A stretch of 64,000 nucleotides of DNA. Origin: Hermodice carunculata. Taxonomy: Eukaryota; Annelida; Polychaeta; Eunicida; Amphinomidae. The stretch spans positions 80,875,832-80,939,831 of the forward strand of contig OZ026619.1 of the NCBI GenBank assembly GCA_964020975.1, in the 5' to 3' direction. This document shows, in pieces, positions 35,368 through 46,345 of the stretch. The notes beneath the pieces were generated by a model. That model saw nothing but the letters and a program-made list of their open reading frames with translations, was not told where the DNA came from and did not search any database. The position numbers and the translations under genes are program-made. Position 1 is the first letter of the stretch; every line of letters begins with the position of its first letter.

Positions 35368-36379
35368 TTCGAACAAGAGTTTCCAGTAAACCCATAATTT
35401 ATCACTCTTCTCTTCAAATATTTCAAGCTCAGTAACCTGTACTTATTTTTTACTAAGTATTCTGTTGTTGACCCTCTGGAATAAAAAGAACTCATCGTGG
35501 AAAACATTCTGCACAATTCAGACGTTTTTTCCCCCACAGAATTCATATTATTTGTCTAAAAGAGTCAAATGTCCTGGACTATCTGCTATCATCAATGCCT
35601 GAAACCCAATAGCCAAGCTCTATACTCTCCATGTTTGTTCCTGTAACAGATTACCTCTAAAATATAAATACCGAAACACTGAAGAATTTTCTGTTCTTTT
35701 TATTTAAAAGATGATAATGGCATTATCTTCAGTGGATAACCATCAGGACATGTTTTCAGAGCCTGGAATACCAGAATGATTATCTCTGAAAGCGGCTACT
35801 TGAGTCAGCTTAAAATTTTACCAAGACAAAACACAAGCAAAATTAAACATACGCATGTGAAATCTTACCAAAATAGCTTGTAAAACTATTACATGTGGGC
35901 AGTTGCTTGTAAGTGCAACACCTACAAAACAAAACGCAAAATACGTCTCATATACATTTAGAAGAATATGTAGGATACGACGTATAAAACTTTGTCATGG
36001 TTACAAGTTTTTCAGTATTGGCATGTTTATCAGCCCAAGGATATAATAATAGAGTATAACTGTATGAATCATGTCACAAGTCTGTTTACGTGGCTGTCGC
36101 GACTTGACCCCAATGACAACAAGGGACACACCTAGCTGGATGTGTAGAAGGATTGCAATTTTTAATTCCTTATGTCTAAGGTAGTTTTCCTGGAACCAGC
36201 AGGTCTAGTCTGAATTTCAGAGAGAACTGTTGGCTCCCTCAAAAATTATCAATTCTCCAAATGATCAAACACACCCTTCAGATAAAATAGTTTCCCTTAA
36301 CTGTTCTTGCTTTTCATTTTTTTTTTTTTTTTGCCTTTATCAAACACTATAATAATGGTCATTCAAACATATGGATGTA
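35368..36379. other. Gene-free stretch, no feature seen
   Basis: AT-rich, no repeat family or exon recognised; T18 run near 36316. Confidence 0.4.
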
Positions 36380-36720
36380 CACTGATTACCCACTGTTCCT
36401 AAAGACTATTTACATGCGATTTCTCAAAGCAGGTGGTGTTTCAGAAATCAAAAGAAAATGGAAATTAACACATCAAGGATTTAGAAAAACATGGCTTTAA
36501 CTCATTCCATACCAGTCTCTGTTTTTTCCATATATTTACCTAGATTTAAGATGATTGCATATTTAAATTCCTCATGAAAAGAGCTTTCATTCAAATACCA
36601 ACATGCATATAGTCTTAAGTCGGTGGTTCTGGCACTGACCAAGGCCTGTGACCATAGTATGGAATGAGTTAAAGCCATGTGGTCACTGTGTCAGGTGGTC
36701 TTTCAAATATATAGACCTCT
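36380..36720. mobile_element. Degraded TA-type MITE hosting a family D insertion
   Basis: CTCAAAGCAGGTGGTGTTTC on the left and TGTCAGGTGGTCTTTC on the right look like halves of a GGTGGTCTTTC-type MITE split by the TTAA element at 36497-36672. Boundaries are approximate. Confidence 0.4.
36497..36672. mobile_element. piggyBac-like MITE, family D
   Basis: TTAACTCATTCCATACCAGT at left and GTATGGAATGAGTTAA at right. The inverted symmetry continues outside TTAA (CATGGCTTTAA and TTAAAGCCATG), implying insertion at the centre of a pre-existing palindrome. The interior has TTTCATTCAAATACCAACAT, echoing family B. Confidence 0.75.
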
Positions 36721-37859
36721 GTAGACCTCTGATGAGATTACCGATCCCAACCACCCCTCTCCAGTAATAAAAGAAGACGAGACACTGGTATTTAGTATTT
36801 ACCCATTCCTGCTCTAAGCAGCTGCAACCACTGGAGTGTCAAACACAGTCTGCTACGATAACTGTTTTAACTTATAAATACACACACACACGCACATATA
36901 CTTATATTAACAAAAAAAAAAGTTCAAATAAGGGCTGAATTCAGAGTTCTCAAGACAACATTGCCTGCAAAGCAGCATAAGCTCTGTATTATCTCTAGTA
37001 CACTGGACTGCAGTGGGAAAAAACATGGAGATAGGTCTGTTTAGCAGGCAAAAAAAAAGGCATGCCTCTGGTCAACATGTTAGTGGTTTCGGCCCTTAGC
37101 GCCCAAACCATAACAATGGAAGCTGTCCACTCTGTTTTATTCTTTCTGTGAAAAGAGTAAATGACTAAAAATGTTTTGATCAACCTCACACGAGAATGAT
37201 TTCCAAATCATTACAATTATAGACCATTATCTAGGCAACCAAACTCCAGGAGTGGATTATCTATGAGGAGATTTGGGGCCAAGACATATTATTGCAGACA
37301 ATCTGAGTGTCAACTGGTTCCACGTTTGAATTCCTCGACACCTGAACTGAAATAGCACAAAATCGTCAGGTTTTCAAAATGTCTATTTTTTTTCCAGGGG
37401 CAACACAGAAAGTCACAAATACCTCAGCAATGAAGAAATTTTACATTATTTCTTTGGCAAGCAAGAAATCACGTCTTTGGTAACCTGGGAGTCACGGCAG
37501 AGCAATATAGGGAACGCTACCACGCAAGAACAGCCCATGCCCCCAGGGCACGCTCCTTCTTACACAAGCATGCACAATCTTGGCTTTTAGGATACTCTTG
37601 TTTGAAATAGTATACCCATCCATAAAGGAGGGATAGTACTATTGCAGCCTGGCAGAGTAGAAGTCGGCTGTTGTCAGAAAGCTGTACAACCCATTGATTT
37701 TACTGTCTTTTGTGTTACGTTGCATGGCTAGTCAGGCTGATGTGAGAATGTGTATTCCTGTTTATACGGAAATTGAGCTACTTATAAAAAGCCACTTCAA
37801 AAACAACAGCACCTGTGTTGCTTACAATGTAAACCGAACTCGCAGATAGGGAACTAAAG
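36721..37859. other. Gene-free stretch, no clear feature
   Basis: Contains CACACACACGCACATATA near 36883 and short homopolymers; no exon or MITE recognised, apart from a single hairpin-arm-like remnant near 37075-37125. Confidence 0.4.
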
Positions 37860-38240
37860 GACTAGCTGCCCACATGAAAGGAAGGTGGCCAGGGGATGAC
37901 GGTCAAGCCCTCTTGGTACCAGGTTCATGCCTACAAAAACAGGACCAAGAGAGTGGCTTTGGGCTTTCTTTTGAAAATACCATGTGGCAGCATATGAAAC
38001 TTTATCTTCAGCGAGGTTCGTGTTGCGTGTGACACTGACTGATGTGTGATTTCATCCAGCCTAAACAAAGCTAATTATCCAGGTCAGTTCCTGGACGCTC
38101 ATTGATCTGGGACATTGTACTTTACCTGTGAAGAAGCAATTACATTGTTCCTAATGGCCAACCTGTCCCATGAAAAGGAACCACATGATTCATACAAACT
38201 TAAATTATCCAGGAAAAACTATTAACCTGGAAAAAAAATA
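37860..38240. promoter_or_regulatory. Candidate enhancer-like segment
   Basis: Repeat-free segment with CCTAAACAAAGCTAATTATC, GCAATTACATTGTTCCTAA and neighbouring GC-balanced sequence, combining FOX/TCF-, homeodomain- and SOX-like words within about 100 bp. Motif reading only. Confidence 0.15.
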
Positions 38241-38981
38241 TGTAAAAAGACACACGATATAATCTACTAATAACTTTCCTGATGAGAGCATTACAATTAT
38301 TGCAGAAGTTTCCACCTGTACTCCTCAATACACTATTGTGAAGCACATAAAAAGTTCAAGAGCTTTAAAGGGTAGACAATATGCTATCACACAATTCTTT
38401 TGGGAAAAAAAAGGTCACATGTTCTTGTCTTGTCAACTTTAACACAGTCATGTGACCATGAAACAAGTATTCACACAAAAATGCTTATAAACTTGCAAAC
38501 TTTGCCTCTCTGAAAGTCAACTGTACCCAGCTGGGAAAAATGATCCCACAATGCTTTTAATTTGTGTTTTCTTTAATGTTATGCACAAATATATTTTATA
38601 TTTAAAGCATTGGAGCCATATTTGGTGAAAAAAAAACAATACCCAGGAGATGAAATGACCAAAGAAAGTAACAAACATAGATGCCTCTGAACACATAAAT
38701 AGTAGAAAGATGGAAAATGCACTACATAGAAAGAAAAGGTGTTTTCTTGCCTCCAAAACAGACCAAGCTCTGTATTATCTCCACTACTCTTGGTCTGCCA
38801 CATGACAACATTTTATTACCAATTATATAAATACCTGCTGGTAGTTTCAGACCTGTATCCACTATCATGGTAACCTTCTCCATTAGGCTCCATCTTTGAC
38901 CCAGCAGATGCACTAGTCCCTCTGCCCAGTGCTGCTACTTAATTCATAGCCCGGGGGGTGACTTCAGTGTCTAATACAATA

Positions 38982-39158
38982 CAGTGGTACCTGCTCTAAA
39001 GACCACCTGTTGTGAAGGACCACACTAATTTTTAAGACCACCCTTTAAAGACACTAGCCTTTAATTCTTTGCTAGCTTACCTGTAGTGAAAGACCACCTG
39101 TCATATGTGACCATTTTTGTTTGGCATTAAGGATGGTCTTAAATAGCAGGTACTACTG
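38982..39158. mobile_element. pogo/Tigger-like MITE (CAGTGGTACC family)
   Basis: CAGTGGTACCTGCTCTAAAG at left, ATAGCAGGTACTACTG at right, TA on both sides; AAGACCACCTGT repeated internally. Confidence 0.75.
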
Positions 39159-41291
39159 TATTCCTAGTCTAGGACCCACTGCCACCAAAAACTGGTAACT
39201 TCAAGGCATTACATTTTAATTTTTAGGCAAAGCTCACACTGGAAGAGTCCCATTATATATTGTACATTACATTCATTCAACAAATTAACTTTCCCTTAAC
39301 AAAAGTAACACATACGTTTTGGATACTACCTCTTCAAATTATCCAATCGGGACCAACCGACACAGACTTGGCTGCCATTTTGAAAATTGTGGATTCTGCA
39401 CCCAATGGTTTGTAAATGAGGATAGTAATGGGGCGATCTTGGGGGTTTATAATATATGAAACCAAAAGTATATATTTTTTTAAATATTTCAGAGCATCAA
39501 TAATGATCTGATTTATGCTGTTTTATGGTGTATATTATTTATTGGGCCTCTTACTATCTACTAATCCTAGCCAGGAAAATATTCGCAAGCCGCAAAATGA
39601 ACAGACAATGATCGTCAACAAACAGTGTAAGACCACACGCTAAGCACTTTGAGATCAAATACAATCATGTGCAAACTTGGGTACATTTGATTATCTTCAT
39701 TGCACTTTGTTCATTTTGCATCCATGCACATTACAAACAGTGCTGAAAAAAATGTGGCCGCAAGTCACTTTGATATCTAAATCAAATGTACCTTTGTGGG
39801 TCTGTTCCCCAATACACTGCCCCATGTTCAAAATGGTGCTGACCAATACATTCATGATTTTCCAGGTATTGTCCTATTTGGATTTGCAACTAACAGTGAT
39901 AACTTCTTCAGACACAACTGAGTGGGCAGATTAAAGTTAAGATAATTAGTCATGTTTTCAAAAATTTTAATGACTGTTTGCCCTGGTAATTTGGAGAATG
40001 GACACTTGGAACTTAGCAAAATATTACCATAATGATCACTGAACAACTGTGGCTATGCAGTTTCACTGTTTCGCCGGGCCAAGTTAGCCATCCAGACAAG
40101 TTGAAACAAAATGCTGTGTTTGAGTTGACTTTCCTGCAAAATAACAGCACAAAATCCACCTTCTCAATAAAATCTTTCAGGGTCAACCAATTTTTATGAG
40201 GGAAAGGAGGCTTGAATTTTTTTTTTTTTTGTGTGTGTGTCATCAAATTTACTGAGGGTTGGGCCTTTTCAGTGGGGTCGGTCGGGTTACCGGAACCACA
40301 CATACATTTTTGTTAGGCCTTAGGTAACTTGTTACCATGGGATCGAAAATAGACCAATCAGCATTTGAGTCACTTTTCGAGTTCTAAACCAAGGGTCAGG
40401 CAGGCAAAGAACAGACTGCGTGAAGTGGAGTGAAGAAAACACTGAGATCAGTCTGTCTACAAGGTAACTAACAGCCTTTCAAGCATTATAAAACTTTCAG
40501 GAGTCACAGACCTGGCCATACACTCAGCATGTATTATGTTAATAATATTTTACAAAAACTCCAATGAGCAGGAAATGAAATACATACAACTGTTAACGAA
40601 AAAAGATATGCATGCAGACTTGAATGTAAAATGTTGTAGAATGCACACACTGTATGTGAAATGACATGAACATAAAACTTGCAACTGAAAGCTACATTGC
40701 AACACACTCTGGTTGGGTATGATGTAGGGGCAAATAGCATTGCCTTTACTCACAATGGGCTAGGTCACAGCAACCAAGTGTACAATAATAGGACTGACAA
40801 AGTCCACATGACCACAGCTACCTCCAGAAGCAATTATTACCTTTGCAACCACCAATCTCAGCTAGAGACACACCAAGGAAGATCAAGAACATACCTGAGT
40901 CTCATAACAGTATGGCATGAAGACAAGTTTAGCAGTATGAGAGGTAACTGTTTCACCAACCATGGATTGAAGTGCTTATCAAACATTTTAACTGAGTTAT
41001 AAATCAACTATGCCATTGGTACTGGAATTTGGCGATCAAGAGATATTGTATATATTTGTAATAATGACCATGCAACCTCCATTTTACACACATACATCAA
41101 GTTTCAAAGAAAACAAGATGCAGCCTGCATTATGAACACCCAAACCCCTGTGGTCCTTGTGACTTCTCATCCATACGGGTCCATTTTTGAACCACATTTT
41201 AGAAAATTCTATTTACACTCCTATCACACACTGCATCAGTGACAAAAAAACTGCATACTGACTGGCAAATGCAACTTACACACAAGTGGAA
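39159..41291. other. Gene-free stretch, no feature seen
   Basis: No MITE ends, tandem arrays or exon-like segments recognised over about 2 kb; possible single-copy intronic DNA. Confidence 0.4.
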
Positions 41292-42216
41292 ACTTAAGAT
41301 TACAAGACATGTTTGTAAAACATCGATGCCCCCTACCCTTATTTTCACCCTCAATACCCTGTTGATAGTACTAAATGGGGCACTCATGACCTTGGAAAGT
41401 GGATGTAGAAACCAAATTCACTAAAGAGACCTTGTGACCTTGGATATTAGGTCAAGGTCCTCCTTCTTTGCAGCTGATCTTGCCCTAATAGAAGACTATA
41501 AACATCTACAAAATAAAAGTTCTGCCTCAAAAAATTCTGCATTAGGCAGAAACCAAATTCAGTACTGTGGCTCTGTGACCTTCGGAATTGACTCAAGGAC
41601 ACCCATTTCAGAACCTGATCTAACTCTTATAGAAGGCTATATTCCTGTGGAATATGAAAGCCATAGGGGAAAAACATCTTTAGTTATCATGCAAAAACTA
41701 AGTTCACTAATAGGACTCTAGGTAGTGACCTTCTTGGGAATTTGGTCAAGGTCATCCACCTTCTAAGCTGACCAGGCCCAAATTGAGGACTACACTGTAC
41801 TACTATGTGCAACATTGAAGTCATAACTTAAATTCTGAGTTACAATGCAGAAACCAAGTTCAATAAAGTGCCTTCTGACCTTTGAATTAAGGTCAAGGCC
41901 ACCCATCTTCGAATTTGACCTGGATAAGGATTAAAGTCCTGTGCAATATACAGGTGCTATCATAAAAACTTTTCTAGTTATTGTGCCGAAATCAATACTT
42001 ACTATAGTACCTACGTGACCTTGCAAAAAGGGTCAAGGTTAACCACCTTAATGCTACCCCTAGCCCTTATACTGGAGTATATACCTGGGCACTATCAAAG
42101 TCTTACCTCAAGAACTTCTTGAGTTATGGTGCTAAACTAAAGTCTCTCTTCTGAACAACCTAACAACATGAGCAAAGCTATATTATGACCCGCCTTCTTT
42201 GAAGGGGGGCATGATA
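41292..42216 (+). mobile_element. ~145-bp-core repeat element 3 (5 core units, terminal hairpin)
   Basis: Same 5' end as the element at 25880 (TTGTAAAACATCGATGCCCC). Core units have GTGACC-type starts near 41434, 41575, 41725, 41874 and 42015 (spacing 141-150). The 3' hairpin region 42182-42216 reads ATGACCCGCCTTC ... GAAGGGGGGCAT. Units are more diverged than in element 2. Confidence 0.7.
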
Positions 42217-42249
42217 ATCTCTGGATCATGACCATTCCAGAACTGTATA

Positions 42250-42633
42250 CACTCAAACCTGGCTTGAAAGACCACCTCTAATGACAATCAAATTATGCTC
42301 TCTCAAGACAAAAAGTCTCTCTTTGGAAGTATGAAATACATGAAAAGTTTCTTGAGAAGGTTGCCTTTAAGTCTTTCCATGCCAACCATAACTGAAGTCA
42401 AACTGCTTTCAACTAAAATAAGGATGCTAGGTTCATATTCCTTGTGAAAGAAACCTTTCATTCAGATACCAGCATGCTTTCTAGTTGCAATGAATATAAT
42501 CTTCTAGGTCAACAGCTTTGCCCAGCACACTCTGCCCAAAGTGCACTGAGGAAAGTTGTTGACTTAGTCCAAACTTGGCACTGAAAGAGTTAAAGACAAC
42601 AAAAAGAATGGTCTCTCAAGACAGGGACCACTG
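42250..42633. mobile_element. TA-flanked MITE interrupted by a family B MITE
   Basis: The left half starts CACTCAAACCTGGCTTGAAA with GACCACCTC; the right half has GGTCTCTCAAGACAGGGACC and ends CCACTG then TA. The two halves are separated by the TTAA element 42367-42593, giving a clear order of insertion. Confidence 0.65.
42367..42593 (+). mobile_element. piggyBac-like MITE, family B, nested
   Basis: TTAAGTCTTTCCATGCCAAC at left, TTGGCACTGAAAGAGTTAA at right, hairpin GTCAACAGCTTTGCCC ... GAGGAAAGTTGTTGAC. Inserted in the TA-flanked MITE above. Confidence 0.85.
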
Positions 42634-42802
42634 TACTTTGTGTATGTTGATATGAATCAATAGTTTTCACTTCAATCAACTGCAAAAGTCATAGTTATTT
42701 GAACTTGAATACATCTTCGGGACTGTTAACAGACAGGGGGGAAAAAAATCTCACATTTATTTTGTGGCAATCCATAATCATGGAGAGTCATATAATCATT
42801 TT

Positions 42803-43040
42803 TTAACCCTTTCCTCCTTAAACAGACTGAAGGTAAAACATCATCACTTCAACGATTTTACATTAGTTTTTTAATGTAAATGAACACATATTCAACTGAG
42901 ATGTATACACGAGCCACATAACAGTAGCATACCCCAGGAAAACTCCTTCCCTGGGGGTTCATTGGGCATTTAGTACTAAGTGCTCGACCAACCTGCAGGA
43001 ACATGCTAACTCATTCTTAATTCAAGAGAGAAAGGGTTGA
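42803..43040 (+). mobile_element. piggyBac-like MITE, family A
   Basis: TTAACCCTTTCCTCCTTAAA at left, AAGAGAGAAAGGGTTGA at right. The hairpin region is strongly diverged (CTCCTTCCCTGGGGGTTC). Confidence 0.7.
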
Positions 43041-43797
43041 CAATGAATCTGTGAAGTCTATATACAGCTTTTTTTTTTTTCTGGCTGATTTTAACTTAAC
43101 AGTAACATAATTAGATTTTGTCACGTTCAAGGTTGCTCTGACCTCAGCCCGCCAACCCCATTCTCACCCCAGAGAAAGATAATGAAATTGATCCAACCTG
43201 CAGCATAATTTTTCCACCAACTTGAGCAAATGTTGCCTAGATCAAGCCCCACTTCAGTGGCAACTTTGTTAGTCAATGGTTATATAAATATTTGCATTTA
43301 CCTGTAACTGCTAAATGACTGATGTGTGAAGCGAATGCTTACAAAAAGGATTTTCTGTCTCCAGGCATTCAGCCAGGTATGAAAAAATTAATGAAAAGTA
43401 AAAATTCAAAAAAAAAAAAAAAACATCCCCACATATTTTATCTAAATATAGACATGGGAGTATCCTCCTCAACCTGTTACATGATCCTTACGGATATTTA
43501 CTTTGTAGCCAAATGTGAAAAGTTTAAGTTTAACAGTAGAAAAATGTATCTTAACTTCTGCTAAGATTTACAAAGGGTAATTTATGTAACACTAACTTCT
43601 GAGAACATGAAATTACGTGTCCAACTGCAACTATCATTTCACATAGAAAATGTTTGTGTCATTCATCAAGTCCTTTGACAGAAAGGCCAACCTCTCTATT
43701 GACAAATGCAGAAAGTTTTCACTATGATTGCAGATATACATTGGGATGACACTTCCCATGGTACAAAAGCCGCACAGAAACAAAATTTAAACGTGTA

Positions 43798-44030
43798 AAA
43801 CATATCCCCCTTACATTGGCCAATATCAGCTGGTGGTCAAATAACGTCTGTCTCAATATTTTTCACTACTTTCAACAATAATGAAAATTTGAAAAGAATT
43901 GTTGATGAGACGTGTCAATATAACATGCCCAGGTCAACAGCTTTCCCTGGCATGGGATGGACACTGAATTCCCAACCCGTGCCAAGGAAAGCTGCTGATT
44001 GAGTCTTAATTCAAGGGGTAATGGTTCAAG
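43798..44030 (+). mobile_element. piggyBac-like MITE, family A, ends decayed
   Basis: CATATCCCCCTTACATTGGC, CTGGTGGTCAAATAACGTCT, hairpin GTCAACAGCTTTCCCTGGCA ... GCCAAGGAAAGCTGCTGA, and TCTTAATTCAAGGGG. TTAA boundaries no longer intact. Confidence 0.7.
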
Positions 44031-44716
44031 ATACCAGATCTATGACATATTGACAAAATTAACTTAGTGTACCATCAGTATTTATGACCAAATGTCCCAG
44101 AGTTCAATTTCACATTAGGTCTTTCTTTACAGCACTTTTTTTGCAATAAAAAAATCAAAAGGTCACAAATTTAAGGTTGTGGACATTAATTTCATGGTTT
44201 AAAAACAAAATTGAGAACCAATATACCACACTGACAGGTAAACTGTGATGTTATACGGGCTATCCCGAACCCTGCGATCATTTTATTAGAGTACGAAATT
44301 AGTTGACAAAGTTTTCTCATTTTTATTTCATGGAATTAGTTTCTTGTGTGTTGTAGGGAAGGTTAAATCTCTTCTGATATAAATCGCGTGGGAATTCCAA
44401 CCTTGGATTTCAGTCATGATCTTGCCATCCATCATTCAATTGCAAACCTTTGGAATACTCCCACCCCACATAGGTATTCATATAAGGCAAAATATAAATT
44501 GTTTCCCCTAACCTGATGACCCATCTCTAATCCTCCCCCACTACCGACCCTGTTAACTTACTTCTGACCCCCCCCCCCAAAAAAAAAATACTACTAATAA
44601 TAAAAACACCTACCTAACCCAAAATTGTGGAATATTTAACACAGAAAACATACACTCACCCAAATAGTAAGACCAAAAAAAAAAAAAAACCCACTCACAC
44701 AAAACAAGAACAAAAA

Positions 44717-45094
44717 AAAGGGCTGTCAGAGAAGCCTGTGCCCAGCTGACCTAGAGATTCATCTCACTTGTGGCTCTGTGAAATTGGGATAGGATCAAGG
44801 TTACCCATGTACTGAGTAAGTCTGACCTTTCTGGATGAACACTAACATGAGCAATATCAAGGTCCCAGTTCAAGTAACTCTCCAGTTATAGTAAAGCATA
44901 AAATTCATGTATGTTGCACTGTGATCCCAGAAATGAGGTCAAGGTTACTCATGTACTGACTAAGCATGACCTTTATAAAGAAACATTAACATGTACAACA
45001 TGAAAGTCCTTACTCAAAACAGATCTCATTTCATATAGTGAACAGTAAATTTCATGTCAGTTGTCCTGTGACCTTGGGAATAAGGTCAAGGTCC
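44717..45094 (+). mobile_element. ~145-bp-core repeat element 4 (degenerate)
   Basis: Three diverged core units: CTCTGTGAAATTGGGATAGG near 44765, CACTGTGATCCCAGAAATGA near 44920, and CCTGTGACCTTGGGAATAAG near 45065. Each is followed by a TCAAGGT word. Spacing about 150. Confidence 0.6.
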
Positions 45095-45640
45095 AAAAAT
45101 CAACGGAGCATGACCACTTGCACAAAATAGGTAGACACTTATAAAAAGCACATCCCTACCAAGTTTAGCACAAATCTGGCCAAAATTATTTGAGTTATAA
45201 CCCTTGCAAGAAATTCCTATGTTAAACTTTCCTATTAAAACTTTTTACAAATCCCCCCCCCCCCCATCATAAAAAAAATCAAAATATCACTGGAGCATGA
45301 CCATTTGCAAAAAGTTGCTAGAGACCCACCCAAAGTACATTGCCACCAAGTTTTCAGTCAATCTGACTGACAGTTTCTTTGGAGAAGTACAAAATGTGAA
45401 TTAGTATTAGAATGCTCCTTGACTTGCCGAGTAATAAATAAAAAAGGTGCATTTATGGTTAAGTACCCAAATTTAAAAAATGGTTAAAAAATCAGGAATC
45501 CACAAGAGTACCAACTAGTGAACATCTTTGTTTGAACCTTTCACAAGGAACATATCCATCAAGTTTCAGCTTATTCTCGATGACAGTTCTGGAGAAGAGT
45601 TCGAAAATGGTGAAAAAACAAAAAAAAATCATTAAAAAAT
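45095..45640 (+). repeat. Degenerate ~185-bp repeat, about 3 units
   Basis: Recurring words are GGAGCATGACCAYTTGCA (about 45107 and 45292) and ACCAAGTTT-ATC.AAGTTTCAG (about 45160, 45347, 45557). The first two are spaced about 187 bp. Probably part of the same composite element as 44717-45094. Confidence 0.5.
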
Positions 45641-45756
45641 AGAAATAAATTGCAGCACCACCTGGTGAACGAACTAAGATGTACCAGATATGTGAATCAT
45701 CACATAAATGAGTCAAACTACAATGAAATTTGATGTTAACCTCAAAACCTGTGGGA

Positions 45757-45806
45757 CATATGAATACGTCCAATATCTGAGTCATTATAATGAGGTTTCA
45801 CTGTTG
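45757..45806. mobile_element. 3' end fragment of CAGTGAAACCTC-type MITE
   Basis: ATACGTCCAATATCTGAGTC and ATTATAATGAGGTTTCACTG match the right end of the copy at 22343-22747. Confidence 0.55.
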
Positions 45807-45984
45807 TATTTGTGTCTTTTTGCCCAGAACCACTTCCTATAGTCTGTCAACCCTGAGTTACGGAAGGGAATTTTTCGAATATTTCGTAAACAGCGGGCAA
45901 AATGACCATGTATTTCATACATAACCAAATCTGAGCAGTTTACCTAACTCTTGAAAGAAATTTGTTTGCAGTGTGGTTTGTATT

Positions 45985-46345
45985 TATTTCTGTAACCAGC
46001 AATTTTAGCGTTTTTGCGGTCTTCTCGCGGACGGTGCCGGCAGTTTAAAAGGATCTGTTGATCACATGTGCGCACGCGCACTTATCATTTCTCGGACGAT
46101 ATGGATTGCGCTAACTTTTGCTTGCGACCGCAGAAATGCCCCAAAATGCGGCTGAAAAGATATACAAAGTGCATATAGCTACCACATATGCCTCAAAAGT
46201 AGGGTATATTGATGAAAAAAGGTTATGCATTAGATATGTCGGCAAGTAATAATCCATTGTTGTAATATTCACAAAATCCGTTTCCGTAGAGCAAGGTTGA
46301 TAGACTATAGTAGTCAATACCCTATTCCGCAGTCCGAACTCTTTA
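45985..46345. other. CpG-rich island-like segment without a gene
   Basis: Unlike its AT-rich CpG-poor surroundings, it has many CG dinucleotides (TTGCGGTCTTCTCGCGGACG, TGTGCGCACGCGCACTT). No exon or MITE recognised. It could be an unmethylated regulatory site, an unannotated first exon, or a recent insertion. Confidence 0.35.

Noticed and set aside
38843-38935. Possible minus-strand exon (text SKMEPNGEGYHDSGYRSET)
   Set aside because: The peptide looks plausible and a GTATTT donor follows, but the acceptor side lacks a pyrimidine tract and no TRAP1 or other family match is recognised.
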